DNA of 64,000 bases from NCBI RefSeq assembly GCF_005796205.1, contig NZ_VAHN01000002.1, forward strand, positions 310,001 to 374,000, in the 5' to 3' direction. Source of the DNA: Pseudarthrobacter sp. NamE2 (lineage in GTDB: Bacteria > Actinomycetota > Actinomycetes > Actinomycetales > Micrococcaceae). Both the position numbers and the translations under genes were made by a program. The notes beneath the pieces were generated by a model that saw only the letters and a program-made list of their open reading frames with translations, did no database searches and was not told where the DNA came from. Within the stretch, counting starts at the first letter, position 1; every line of letters starts with the position of its first letter. Shown piece by piece: positions 9,153-18,129 of the stretch.

Positions 9153-10413
9153 CCGGCCATGCCCCCGAGGCAGGGCCTGGGCCGTCCCGTCCGGAAACGC
9201 CGGGCGCGGCACCGCGGCCGGGGACGCCGTCGGGGTCCGCGCCGGATTCCATCAGCCGCAGGAGGATGATGTCCAGTCCGTCTTTCCGCATTCGGAGGTC
9301 CATGTAGAGCAGCGCCATTACTGACGTCTGGAAGGCATACCCGAGGGCTCCCACCAGGGCGCCGAGGACCGCGGTTGCCACGCCGACCGCCACAGCGACG
9401 GCTGCCGTCTGTTCGTTTCCGGCATGGGGCGTTGCGACGGTGGTGAGGAAACTTGTCAGCAGGCTGACGGGGATCATCACTACCTGGCTGACGATTCCCA
9501 CCATGATGCTGATCACAACCGTGATGCCCAGGATGCGCCACCAGTTGGCGCGGGTCAGTTCCCACGACCGGCGGAGCCCGGCCACGGCCCCCAGTTCCTC
9601 GACAACCACCGCGGCCGGAGCGACCAGCACCTTGATGGCGATCCATATGGACAGCGCGATGAAACCAAGGACCACGGGAATCAGCAGGAGGGCACCGGTC
9701 CCTTCCATGGCGGACACCAGTGCAACCGCAAGGACCGCCAGGAGCACGAAGGCCAGCAGCCCAGCCCCCAGCAAAAGCAGCGCCAGGCGGACCAGGGCTC
9801 CCGCCCGGGAACGGGACAGCGCCCACATGCGGCGGAAGCTGGTGGGCCGGTTGAGGATGGACCGCGCCACCGGCACCACCATGGCGCCCTGGAGGACCGC
9901 GGAGATAAACAGGGTCAGCAGGGCAACCACCAGGACTGCCGCGAAGAAGCCGATGCCCAGTGCGGCCACGTCCTCGGCGGCTGCGGAGTCGGCCCAGGCC
10001 TCGATCGATCCCATGGATGTTGCGGTGACAGCGGTGACGACGGCGGCGAGGATGGCCGTCAGCGACTGGGCCAGCAGGGCGGCGCCCAGTATTGCCTTGG
10101 CGTTGCGGCGGATGGCCTGGAAGGAGCCGTCAAGGATTTCCCCGAACATCAACGGGCGGAGCGGCACGATCCCCGGCTTTGGTGGGGCGACGTAGCGGGG
10201 CTGGCCGAACGGGTTGTTGGGCCCTCCCTGATAGGGGGAACCGGGGTAGGACGGGGGCCCCGGGTACGAAGGCTGTCCCCACGGCGGCTGCTGGCCCGGC
10301 GGCTGCGGCTGCCAGCCCGGCTGGCCCCACTGCTGGTGCCCCTGGCCCCACGGCTGCTGGCTCGGCCATGGCTGCTGCCCCGGCCACTGCTGGCCCGAAT
10401 CCTGTGGTGACAC
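9142..10413 (-). CDS. Multi-pass membrane protein (glycerophosphodiester phosphodiesterase membrane-domain type)
   Basis: GTG at 10413 is preferred because GGGGGAGG lies just upstream. A longer reading to 10497 adds an atypical N-terminus. The 423-residue protein opens with a Gln/Pro/Gly/Trp-rich tail of about 80 residues with WGQ and WPSQQP repeats, then six or more membrane helices. PLRPLMFGEILDGSFQAIRRN is typical of the membrane domain found alone in actinobacteria. There is no phosphodiesterase catalytic domain. It heads the minus-strand operon and overlaps the DUF4129 gene by 11 bp. Confidence 0.8.
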   Translation of the reverse strand: MSPQDSGQQWPGQQPWPSQQPWGQGHQQWGQPGWQPQPPGQQPPWGQPSYPGPPSYPGSPYQGGPNNPFGQPRYVAPPKPGIVPLRPLMFGEILDGSFQAIRRNAKAILGAALLAQSLTAILAAVVTAVTATSMGSIEAWADSAAAEDVAALGIGFFAAVLVVALLTLFISAVLQGAMVVPVARSILNRPTSFRRMWALSRSRAGALVRLALLLLGAGLLAFVLLAVLAVALVSAMEGTGALLLIPVVLGFIALSIWIAIKVLVAPAAVVVEELGAVAGLRRSWELTRANWWRILGITVVISIMVGIVSQVVMIPVSLLTSFLTTVATPHAGNEQTAAVAVAVGVATAVLGALVGALGYAFQTSVMALLYMDLRMRKDGLDIILLRLMESGADPDGVPGRGAAPGVSGRDGPGPASGAWPDVR

Positions 10414-10497
10414 CCTGTTCCTCCCCCGTACAAGTCCGTCTGCTGCCCGCAGCGCCCGGCCCGACTTCCGGGGAGGGCGCCCGGGAAGGTCCGGCAT

Positions 10498-10596
10498 GGC
10501 ACCAGCCTATAGTTCCGGCGTCGGCCGTCATAGCATTCCGCCATGCCGTAGGCGGCTGAACAGGACAAAGCCTGCCTGATAAGCGAATATATAACT
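10498..10596 (+). promoter_or_regulatory. AT-rich promoter region of mtrA
   Basis: The gap between the divergent membrane-protein gene and mtrA contains a sharply AT-rich stretch, GAATATATAAC at 10585-10595, directly before the mtrA ATG at 10597. GAATAT at 10585-10590 is placed 6 nt before the ATG, which would give a leaderless mRNA. No Shine-Dalgarno sequence is visible. The region must also hold the promoter of the minus-strand operon. Confidence 0.4.
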
Positions 10597-11271
10597 ATGA
10601 AGGCACGCATTCTGGTGGTTGATGATGATGAAGCGCTGGCCGAAATGATTGGAATTGTTCTTCGCAATGACGGCTTCGAGCCGGTCTTCTGCGCCGACGG
10701 TGCCCAGGCGCTTGACGTATTCCGGTCATCCAGGCCGGACCTGGTACTGCTGGACCTTATGCTTCCAGGCGTGGACGGCATTGAGGTCTGCCGGCAGATC
10801 CGCGCCGAATCGGACGTGCCGATCGTCATGCTCACCGCCAAGTCGGACACCTCAGACGTTGTCCGGGGCCTCGAATCCGGTGCCGACGACTACGTGCCCA
10901 AGCCTTTCAAGCCCGCCGAGCTGGTGGCACGTGTGCGCGCCCGCCTCCGCCCGGGAGACCAGAAGGCGCCGGAAACCCTGCGCATCGGCGACATCAGCAT
11001 CGACGTCGCCGGCCACACCGTCAGCCGGGGCAGCGAACGCATCTCCCTTACTCCGCTTGAGTTCGATCTCCTCGTGGCCCTCGCCCGCAAGCCGTGGCAG
11101 GTGTTTACCCGCGAACTTTTGCTCGAGCAGGTCTGGGGATACCGGCACGCGGCAGACACGCGCCTGGTTAATGTCCATGTCCAGCGCCTGCGGTCCAAGA
11201 TTGAGAAGGATCCGGAAGCTCCGGAAGTCGTATTGACGGTGCGTGGTGTCGGCTACAAAGCAGGGGTCTGA
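10597..11271 (+). CDS. mtrA: Response regulator MtrA
   Basis: This 224-residue OmpR/PhoB-type regulator has a receiver domain (about 1-118) with the acidic pocket DDD at 9-11, phospho-acceptor D53 in LLDLMLPG and the conserved Lys in YVPKPFKP. A winged-helix domain (about 130-224) contains LTPLEFDLLVALARKP and the recognition-helix region DTRLVNVHVQRLRSKIE. It is essential in many actinobacteria and controls cell-wall and division genes. It is followed by its kinase MtrB and lipoprotein LpqB in the conserved order. The start shows no Shine-Dalgarno sequence, so leaderless translation is likely. Confidence 0.96.
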   Translation: MKARILVVDDDEALAEMIGIVLRNDGFEPVFCADGAQALDVFRSSRPDLVLLDLMLPGVDGIEVCRQIRAESDVPIVMLTAKSDTSDVVRGLESGADDYVPKPFKPAELVARVRARLRPGDQKAPETLRIGDISIDVAGHTVSRGSERISLTPLEFDLLVALARKPWQVFTRELLLEQVWGYRHAADTRLVNVHVQRLRSKIEKDPEAPEVVLTVRGVGYKAGV

Positions 11272-11389
11272 CCCCGCTGCCTCTGACGGGGGAAGAGATC
11301 CGCAGGTTCCTCCGCCCGGACCGCCATTGCCCGACGACCACCATCCCGGGGCGGCCGGCCTTCGCCCTGGCGCTGAAAGCACAGAGGGG

Positions 11390-13183
11390 ATGGTCCCCAG
11401 CGTTCGGCGCCTGACATTCCGTGCGATGATCTGGCAGCGCCGAGCCCTGATCGTCACCCTCCGCGTGGCACGGCTGGTGCGCATGGGGTTCCGGCGTTTC
11501 CTGCCCGCCCTGCGCTACATCGGGCGGGCGCTGCAGCGGCGGTGGCGCCGGTCCCTGCAGTTCCGCACAGTACTCACCACCTTGCTGCTGGCCGTTACCT
11601 CGTTCGCGGTGGTGGGGGCGTACCTCTCGCACCAGATTGCCCACAACCTTTTCCAGGAGCGCCTGGCCCAGGCGGAGTCCGAGACACGCTACAACGTGAA
11701 ACAGGTCCAGGACACGTTCGATGGCGCCCAGGTCACCGACCAGTCGAGCGTTATCACCCTGGTGTACGACACGCTGAACGCGGTGGAAGGCCGCGGCTCG
11801 GTCATCCAGCGCCGCTACGTGTTCGAAGCCATGCCCGAGCAGACCAAACCAAGAAACCGGTGGGTGGAATCCCGCGCGTCGGACCAACTGACCGTGAGCG
11901 TCATTCCGCCGGAACTGAGGAAGGCCGTGCAGGAATCCGGCAAGGACCAGTACTGGGCGTCTACCGTCATTCCGGTGGGCACCGAGGACCGGCCCGGCAT
12001 CGCCGTGGGCAACAAAGTCACCTTCAACGGCACGGTCTACGAGCTCTACTTGATCTACGACCTGAACACCGCGCAGCAGACCCTGGACGAGATCCAGAGC
12101 GTGCTGTGGGCCGGCGGCGCAGTGCTGGTGCTGCTGATCGGGGCGGTGGCCTGGTATGTCACCCGGAACGTGGTCAGCCCCGTCAGCCACGCGGCCATGG
12201 TTTCGGAGAAGCTTGCGGCCGGCCAGCTGCAGGAGCGGATGGTGGTCCGCGGCGAGGACGAGGTGGCACGCCTGGGCGCATCCTTCAATCACATGGCCGC
12301 CAGCCTGCAGGAACAGATCACCCAGCTGGCCACCTTGTCGCAGATGCAGCAGCGCTTCGTGTCGGACGTTTCCCACGAACTGCGGACGCCGCTGACAACG
12401 GTGCGAATGGCGGCAGAGGTCCTCTACGACGCCCGTGACGAGTTCGATCCCATCAACAAGCGTTCCGCCGAACTGCTCTACAACCAGGTGGAGCGCTTCC
12501 AGTCGCTGCTGTCCGACCTGCTGGAAATCTCCCGGTTCGACGCCGGCGTGGCCGTCCTGGATGCCGAGCCCGAGGATATCCTGCAGGTGGTTGCCCACGT
12601 CATCGAAGGGGCGGCGCCGGTCGCGGCCGAGTACGGGTCCGAGATCGTCCTGAGCGCACCGGCGGGTGCCATCATCGTCGAAATGGACGCCCGGCGCATC
12701 GACCGGATCCTGCGCAACCTGATCCTCAACGCCGTCGAACACGGCGAGGGAAAACCCGTGACGGTCACTGTGGCAGCCAGCCAGACCGCCGTCGGCATTG
12801 CTGTCCGCGACCAGGGCATTGGCATGGAACCGGCCGAGGCCGCCCGGGTCTTCGACAGGTTCTGGCGCGCAGACCCGGCCCGCGCGCGCACCACCGGCGG
12901 CAGTGGGTTGGGCCTGTCCATCGCGATGGAAGACACCAAGCTGCACAACGGATGGCTCCAGGCATGGGGCAGGAAGGGCAGCGGTGCCAACTTCCGGCTC
13001 ACCCTGCCGCTGCGCCAGGGCGGGGACATCGACAAGTCTCCGGTGCAGCTCGAGCCGGACGATGTAATGTTCCCCGGTGAACCGCGCAACATCCCACGGG
13101 AAGGGGACAACCGCAACATGCTTGTCCTGGAAACCGGCGCAGCGCGGCTGGCTCCGGTGCCGACATCGAAGGAGACGCCCTGA
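11390..13183 (+). CDS. mtrB: Sensor histidine kinase MtrB
   Basis: MtrB is the membrane kinase for MtrA. From ATG 11390 it is 597 residues: a basic N-terminal tail, a first helix ([19 protein letters not shown]), an extracytoplasmic sensor of about 160 residues, a second helix ([14 protein letters not shown]), a HAMP linker ([19 protein letters not shown]), a dimerisation helix with [12 protein letters not shown] (phospho-acceptor H329) and an ATPase domain with [15 protein letters not shown] and GGSGLGLS. The frame stays open to a GTG at 11243 inside mtrA, so a longer protein is possible, but that extension is Pro/Gly-rich and unlike MtrB. The stop overlaps the lpqB start (TGATG). Confidence 0.92.
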   Translation: MVPSVRRLTFRAMIWQRRALIVTLRVARLVRMGFRRFLPALRYIGRALQRRWRRSLQFRTVLTTLLLAVTSFAVVGAYLSHQIAHNLFQERLAQAESETRYNVKQVQDTFDGAQVTDQSSVITLVYDTLNAVEGRGSVIQRRYVFEAMPEQTKPRNRWVESRASDQLTVSVIPPELRKAVQESGKDQYWASTVIPVGTEDRPGIAVGNKVTFNGTVYELYLIYDLNTAQQTLDEIQSVLWAGGAVLVLLIGAVAWYVTRNVVSPVSHAAMVSEKLAAGQLQERMVVRGEDEVARLGASFNHMAASLQEQITQLATLSQMQQRFVSDVSHELRTPLTTVRMAAEVLYDARDEFDPINKRSAELLYNQVERFQSLLSDLLEISRFDAGVAVLDAEPEDILQVVAHVIEGAAPVAAEYGSEIVLSAPAGAIIVEMDARRIDRILRNLILNAVEHGEGKPVTVTVAASQTAVGIAVRDQGIGMEPAEAARVFDRFWRADPARARTTGGSGLGLSIAMEDTKLHNGWLQAWGRKGSGANFRLTLPLRQGGDIDKSPVQLEPDDVMFPGEPRNIPREGDNRNMLVLETGAARLAPVPTSKETP

Positions 13184-14889
13184 TGCGGCGGCGCCTGGGC
13201 GGCGCCGCAATCTTCCTACTGGCCCTCCTGCTCGTCCTGGCCGGCTGCGCCCGCATTCCCACTTCAGGGCCCGTAGGCAAAAGCAGCGAAGGCAGCGCCG
13301 GGAACCTCAATGCTCCGGTGTTCCTGCCGGCCGCCCCGCAACCCGGGGCGTCACCGGAAACCATCATTGACTACTTCTACCGAGCAGGCAGCGGCTACGA
13401 GGACGACTACGCCGTCGCACGGCAGTACCTGACGCAGGCCTCCGCTGTGTCCTGGAAACCGGACCAGCGCGCGCTGGTCTACCGGAATGCGCGGGTGGTG
13501 GCCACCGATACCGAGAACGTCTACAACTACGAGCTCGATGTCGCGTACACGGTGGACGTCGACGGGATCGCCACGCAGTCACCCGAAGGAACCATCGAGA
13601 ACATTCCGGTCACCGTCACCCAGGTGGACGGGGAATGGCGGATCTCGGCGATACCGGACGGCACCGCCATCGCCGAGGAAACCTTCAAGGTGATCTACGG
13701 GGCCTATCCCATCTATTTCTACGACCCCACCTTCACGTTCGCCGTTCCGGATGTCCGGTGGTTCATCAGGAACAAGACGGTGAAGGCCATGACCAGTGCG
13801 CTGCTCGCCGGCCCTGCTCCTTACCTCCGGGGCGCCGTGGCGAGTGCCTTCCCTTCGGGAATCAAGCTGGCCCGCGAATCGGTCCCTGTTGTTTCCGGTG
13901 CTGCCCAGGTGGACCTGACGGCCAAGGAACTGATGGAAATCTCGCCCGAGGACCGCCTTCGGATGCAGATGCAGTTGACGCTGACGTTCCGCAGCCAGCC
14001 TGACGTCGTCAATGTTGAACTGCGGGCCAACCAGGACCTGGTGCGGGTGGAAGACGACGGATCAGTGCTTCCGCCTGTGCAGGACAAGAGTGTCCCGTCC
14101 CGCCAGATCGCGATCAGCGGCAACGAGCTGGTCAGATACGAAAACAACAGGGTGTTGCCGCTGCCGGACATGCAGCCGGTTTCCGCCCTGAATCCGCGAC
14201 TTCCGGCCGAATCGCCGGTATCGCAGACCGCAGCGTTCCTCAATGACAGCAGGACCACGCTGTACAGCATCACCCCGGGACAGCCGGCGCGTGCCCTCAC
14301 CACGCGAGGCACGTTGAGCCGCCCGTCGTTCGGGCTGAACGACTGGGTCTGGACCGCCGGGCCCGGGGCGAACGGCGACACTGAAGTGGTTGCGTATCGT
14401 CCCGCCGGGGTGGCAGAGGGGGCTTCCGTTCCGTCCGTGACCCTTGCTCCTGCCTGGCTGGCAGGCCGGACCGTCAAGGAGTTCCGGATTTCCCGCGAGG
14501 GAGTGCGTGCACTGGTCATTTCCGAACAGAACGGTAAAACACGGGTTCAGGTAGCGGGCGTCATCCGCGGGGGAGACGGAACACCCCGTGAACTCACGGC
14601 TCCCGTCACGCTGGCTACCGACAGCAATCCGGACCAGGGTGTCTGGGTCAGTGACACCACGGTTGCCGTGATGAAGGGCTCGGCGTCCTCCAACGTCACG
14701 CCGGAACTGTTGTCCCTTACCTCCGGAGAGCCCCAGCAGCTTGCGCCGTGGCCCGGGCTGGTGGCGCTCAGCGCAGGAAACGGGGCAGAGGAGATCTACG
14801 GACAGTCCGCGGAGGGCGTCTTCCAGCGCCTCGGCAACGGCTGGTCGCCGCAGATCAAGGGACCCATCGATCCGGCCTTCCCTGGATAG
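13183..14889 (+). CDS. lpqB: MtrAB-associated lipoprotein LpqB
   Basis: The 568-residue protein begins with a lipoprotein signal, [11 protein letters not shown] then LLVLAGC, placing the lipid-modified cysteine at C22. It continues with a GerMN-like domain and a C-terminal beta-propeller-like region ([23 protein letters not shown]). LpqB interacts with the MtrB sensor domain and tunes MtrA signalling. The start codon shares one base with the mtrB stop, so synthesis is coupled. Gene order mtrA-mtrB-lpqB is conserved across actinobacteria. Confidence 0.95.
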   Translation: MRRRLGGAAIFLLALLLVLAGCARIPTSGPVGKSSEGSAGNLNAPVFLPAAPQPGASPETIIDYFYRAGSGYEDDYAVARQYLTQASAVSWKPDQRALVYRNARVVATDTENVYNYELDVAYTVDVDGIATQSPEGTIENIPVTVTQVDGEWRISAIPDGTAIAEETFKVIYGAYPIYFYDPTFTFAVPDVRWFIRNKTVKAMTSALLAGPAPYLRGAVASAFPSGIKLARESVPVVSGAAQVDLTAKELMEISPEDRLRMQMQLTLTFRSQPDVVNVELRANQDLVRVEDDGSVLPPVQDKSVPSRQIAISGNELVRYENNRVLPLPDMQPVSALNPRLPAESPVSQTAAFLNDSRTTLYSITPGQPARALTTRGTLSRPSFGLNDWVWTAGPGANGDTEVVAYRPAGVAEGASVPSVTLAPAWLAGRTVKEFRISREGVRALVISEQNGKTRVQVAGVIRGGDGTPRELTAPVTLATDSNPDQGVWVSDTTVAVMKGSASSNVTPELLSLTSGEPQQLAPWPGLVALSAGNGAEEIYGQSAEGVFQRLGNGWSPQIKGPIDPAFPG

Positions 14890-14972
14890 GCAGCGGACCT
14901 CCCGGCGGTTGCCTGGGTCTTGGGTGATGGTGAGTTTGCCTGGCGCTATCCACATGCAGGGGAGACCTGCTG

Positions 14973-15896
14973 GTGTTCGCCGCTGCCGGCACCGAGGGTG
15001 GAGGCATGAGCAGCAAAGCCACCCGATCGGCGCCTCCCGGCGGCATGCGCGTTGACCCGGACCTCTTTCCACCTCCGCAACGGGCTGCAAGGCACCGCTC
15101 GCACCACCAACGTAAGGTGCTTGGCCTGGTGGACCAGTTGGCAGGTGCGGCTGCCGACCTGTTGGCCCTGACCGTACCGGTGGACTGTGTGTGCTGCGGG
15201 GCGGAAGACTCTGCCCTTTGCCACGAGTGTGACCGGCGGATCAGGCGCCTGACCAAAGCGCCCTTCCGCGCCGAAAGCGGAGCTCCGGTTCTGATGGACA
15301 TCGGCGGAAGGGTCCTGTTGCCCGTGGTGGCTGCCGGCGTCTACCGGGAGGAACTTGCCCAGGCGCTGCTGTCCTTCAAACGGCACGGCCAGCACCGGAT
15401 CCGCGCCAGCCTTGGCCGTGCGCTCGCCGGTGCCGTCCGCGCGGCAGCGGGGGAGGGGGAGACGGCATGCCTCATCCCTGTTCCCACGAGTTCGGCGGCA
15501 TACCTGCGCCGCGGCTTCAGCCCCGTCCAGTTGCTCCTGGCGGAGGCGGCCCGGCAGCTGCAGGGCGTCCAACACCTGGACGTCCTGGTGAAGAACGGCC
15601 AGGCAGGCCTGGCGTTGCCGGGCGGGCAAAAGGGCCTTGACCGGGGTGCGCGTGCCAAGCGGGTGCGCAGTTCAATGAAGGTCCGACGGCGGGCGGGAGG
15701 GAGGCTTGCGGGGCGCCGCTGCATCGTTGTCGACGACGTCCTCACCACTGGTTCGACACTGGCGGAGGCGGCCCGCGCGCTCCATCAGGCAGGGGCTATC
15801 GTGACCGGCGCGGTGGTCCTAGCGGCGACCCGCCCGCCCGATGCGGCAAGCGGCAGCCATGCCTCCGGGCAGCCGGTGAAAGCAACCATGACTTAG
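14973..15896 (+). CDS. ComF-family phosphoribosyltransferase-like protein
   Basis: The 307-residue protein has an N-terminal zinc-ribbon with VDCVCCG and LCHECDRR (four-cysteine pattern) and a C-terminal PRPP-binding motif CIVVDDVLTTGST starting at residue 250. ComF proteins take part in DNA uptake in competent bacteria, but in actinobacteria the role is unproven. GTG 14973 is chosen because GGAGA lies 7 nt upstream. ATG 15006 is an alternative but has GGAGG only 1 nt away. It sits between lpqB and hpf, as in mycobacteria. Confidence 0.85.
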   Translation: MFAAAGTEGGGMSSKATRSAPPGGMRVDPDLFPPPQRAARHRSHHQRKVLGLVDQLAGAAADLLALTVPVDCVCCGAEDSALCHECDRRIRRLTKAPFRAESGAPVLMDIGGRVLLPVVAAGVYREELAQALLSFKRHGQHRIRASLGRALAGAVRAAAGEGETACLIPVPTSSAAYLRRGFSPVQLLLAEAARQLQGVQHLDVLVKNGQAGLALPGGQKGLDRGARAKRVRSSMKVRRRAGGRLAGRRCIVVDDVLTTGSTLAEAARALHQAGAIVTGAVVLAATRPPDAASGSHASGQPVKATMT

Positions 15897-16069
15897 AAAA
15901 AAATAAACCAGGAAAGGATGAATAACGGATGCCTATGAACTAACGTCGGTGGTGGGTACCAGGAACCGACGGTACCTGTCGATGGCGGCTCGGAAAGGGG
16001 CTCGACTGTCAAACAGATCGGCCCAGTGAAGCGCCGCCGTCGTGTCACCGAAGTCATTTGGAGGGCACC
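15897..16069 (+). promoter_or_regulatory. hpf upstream region with palindromic element
   Basis: This 173-bp gap contains two GGTACC hexamers (15956-15961 and 15973-15978) separated by 11 nt, which could pair, and a strong GGAGGG ribosome binding site just before the hpf ATG. An A-rich stretch after the comF stop may be a promoter. No known riboswitch is recognised. Confidence 0.3.
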
Positions 16070-16795
16070 ATGGAGTTTAAGATCAGCGGACGAAATCTGA
16101 CAGTCTCAGACCGGTTCCGCGAATATGCCGGGGAAAAAATCTCTAAAATCGAGTCGCTGGGAGACAAGGTCCAGCGTGTCGATGCCAAGGTTTCCAAGGA
16201 GACCAATGCCCGGCAGACCGGCGACCAGCTGACCGTTGAGGTGACAGTACTGGGCCGTGGACCTGTGATCCGTGCCGAAGCCAGTGCCGCTGACAAGTTT
16301 GCGGCGTTTGACCTTGCCTACAATAAATTGCTTGAACGCCTGCGCCGCGCCAAGGACCGCAAGAAGGTCCACCACGGCCGGCACACCCCAAAGGCTGTCC
16401 GTGAAGCGACGGCCACGCTTGAGCCCGCGAGTGCCCACGAACCGCTGTACGTCGAGGCGAGCCACCGGAATGACACTGCGGCCCCGCCCGTTGAAAAGTC
16501 CCCGTACGACGTGGACAACGACATTCCCGCCGGTGATTCACCGGTACTCATCCGGCGCAAGGTATTTCCCGCCGCTTCGCTTTCCCTGGACGATGCCGTT
16601 GACAACATGGAGCTCGTCGGCCACGATTTCTACCTTTTCGTGGATAAAGCGACCAACACCCCGTCGGTGGTCTATCGGCGCCGCGGCTGGACGTATGGCG
16701 TCATCACCCTGGACCACGAATGCGAACCCGGGGAGACGGTGATTGAAGAGAAGGTCCTTGCCTACCGCTCGGATGATGCCCCCGCCAACGCCTGA
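16070..16795 (+). CDS. hpf: Ribosome hibernation-promoting factor, long form
   Basis: HPF binds the 30S decoding region and dimerises 70S ribosomes in stationary phase or stress. The 241-residue protein has the N-terminal S30AE domain (MEFKISGRNLTVSDRFREY, AASAADKFAAFDLAYNKLLERLRR) to about residue 105, a charged linker, and the C-terminal dimerisation domain with VIRRKVF-like and LVGHDFYLFVDKATN motifs. ATG 16070 is preferred over TTG 16058 because GGAGGG lies 4-9 nt upstream of the ATG. It lies between comF and the YcaQ-like gene upstream of secA, as in mycobacteria. Confidence 0.95.
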   Translation: MEFKISGRNLTVSDRFREYAGEKISKIESLGDKVQRVDAKVSKETNARQTGDQLTVEVTVLGRGPVIRAEASAADKFAAFDLAYNKLLERLRRAKDRKKVHHGRHTPKAVREATATLEPASAHEPLYVEASHRNDTAAPPVEKSPYDVDNDIPAGDSPVLIRRKVFPAASLSLDDAVDNMELVGHDFYLFVDKATNTPSVVYRRRGWTYGVITLDHECEPGETVIEEKVLAYRSDDAPANA

Positions 16796-16824
16796 GGTGG
16801 CAGCAGCCACCGGAGAGGACTGAT

Positions 16825-18030
16825 GTGTCAGCACCGCTGAGCCTAAACCAGGCACGGCGGATCGCTTTGGCAGCACAGGGACTCCACAAAGGACGGCCCG
16901 CCGGCCCCGTGACGTCACGGACGGTGGGCCGCACCTTTGCCCGGATCCAGCTCGTCCAGATTGATTCCGTGAATGTCCTCTCGCGCAGCCACTTCCTGCC
17001 CTTCTTTTCGCGCCTCGGCAACTACGACCGGACCATCCTGCAACGGATGGCCGGGACACACCCGCGGCGCATGGTGGAGTACTGGGCCCACGAGGCGAGC
17101 TACATCCGTCCCGAGCATTACCAGGACCTGCTGCTGTGGCAGAAACGCGCCTGGGTTGGCGCCGGGCGGATGGATCCCGGCCAGCGTGCCGCCGTGGCTG
17201 CCAGGATACTTGAGACCCTTGCGCGCAGCCGTCCCTTGACGGCATCCGAACTCACAGCGAGGATCGGCCACGTCGAGGAAAGGCAACGGGACAACTGGGG
17301 CTGGAACTGGAACGCGGTGAAACGGGTCCTTGAGCATCTTTTTGAGGAAGGGACAGTTTCCGCTGCCTCCCGGACGGAGCAGTTCGAGCGCAGGTATACG
17401 CTCACCGGCAGGGTGCTGCCGAACCTCGACGGCCACGATGGTGATCCGGAAGGGGCGTTGCACCGGCTGACGGAAGCGGCTGCGCAGGCACATGGCATCG
17501 GAAGCGTACGGTGTTTCGCCGACTACTTCCGCACGCCCGCAAAAGCAACGGCGCGCTCGGTAGAGCACCTGGTGCGGCTGGGCAGGCTGGAACCGGTGAA
17601 AGTGGCAGGCTGGGAACGGGACCTTTACCGGCACGTCGATGCCGTCCTGCCCCGCAGTGCCGTCGGACGGGCCCTGCTGAGTCCGTTCGATTCATTGGTG
17701 TTCGAACGCCGGCGGCTTGAGGAGCTGTTCGGCTTCCACTACCGCATCGAGATCTACACCCCGGAACATAAGCGGCGCTACGGCTATTACGTTCTGCCGT
17801 TTCTCCTGAGGGACAGGATCGTGGCGCGTGTCGACCTGAAGGCTGACCGCGCAGCCGGGAAGCTGCTGGCGAGGGCCGCCTTTGGCGAGCCGGACGCTCC
17901 GCCGGACACCGCCGTCGAACTCGCTTCTGAACTGCTCCTTATGGCCCAGTGGCTGGGGCTGCAGGAGGTGCAGGTGCACCCGGCCGGGGACCTCGCCCCG
18001 GACCTGGCACGTGCTGTGGCGATGTTATAG
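16825..18030 (+). CDS. YcaQ/AlkX-family winged-helix protein (putative crosslink-repair DNA glycosylase)
   Basis: The 401-residue protein matches the HTH_42/YcaQ superfamily, whose characterised members unhook interstrand DNA crosslinks. The N-terminus has RIQLVQIDSVNVLSRSHFLPFFSRLG, including a QID triplet at about residues 45-47, consistent with the catalytic QxD motif. Further on are YWAHEASYI and LLSPFDSLVFERRRLEELFGF, also family segments. It starts at GTG 16825 preceded by GGAGAGG. It is monocistronic or co-transcribed with hpf (29-bp gap) and lies upstream of secA. Confidence 0.82.
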   Translation: MSAPLSLNQARRIALAAQGLHKGRPAGPVTSRTVGRTFARIQLVQIDSVNVLSRSHFLPFFSRLGNYDRTILQRMAGTHPRRMVEYWAHEASYIRPEHYQDLLLWQKRAWVGAGRMDPGQRAAVAARILETLARSRPLTASELTARIGHVEERQRDNWGWNWNAVKRVLEHLFEEGTVSAASRTEQFERRYTLTGRVLPNLDGHDGDPEGALHRLTEAAAQAHGIGSVRCFADYFRTPAKATARSVEHLVRLGRLEPVKVAGWERDLYRHVDAVLPRSAVGRALLSPFDSLVFERRRLEELFGFHYRIEIYTPEHKRRYGYYVLPFLLRDRIVARVDLKADRAAGKLLARAAFGEPDAPPDTAVELASELLLMAQWLGLQEVQVHPAGDLAPDLARAVAML

Positions 18031-18079
18031 GTGCGGATCCGCTCTCAGGGAAACCGGCGCCTGGCCGTTCTCTCTCCCG

Positions 18080-18085
18080 TAGACT
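18080..18085 (+). promoter_or_regulatory. Candidate -10 element of secA
   Basis: TAGACT precedes the secA GTG by about 45 nt, and the interval contains GGGAG 9 nt before the start. No clear -35 box is visible. Confidence 0.3.
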
Positions 18086-18129
18086 AAAAACGCCAGAATT
18101 CGGCGGCATGAGACTGGGAGCATTTTCAC

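Noticed and set aside
11168..13210. Long minus-strand open frame opposite mtrB
   Set aside because: Same antisense effect; the + strand carries all kinase motifs.
15956..15978. Riboswitch before hpf
   Set aside because: Only two short palindromes are visible, with no recognised aptamer core.
16058..16069. TTG start for hpf
   Set aside because: It lies within the ribosome binding site used by the ATG at 16070.
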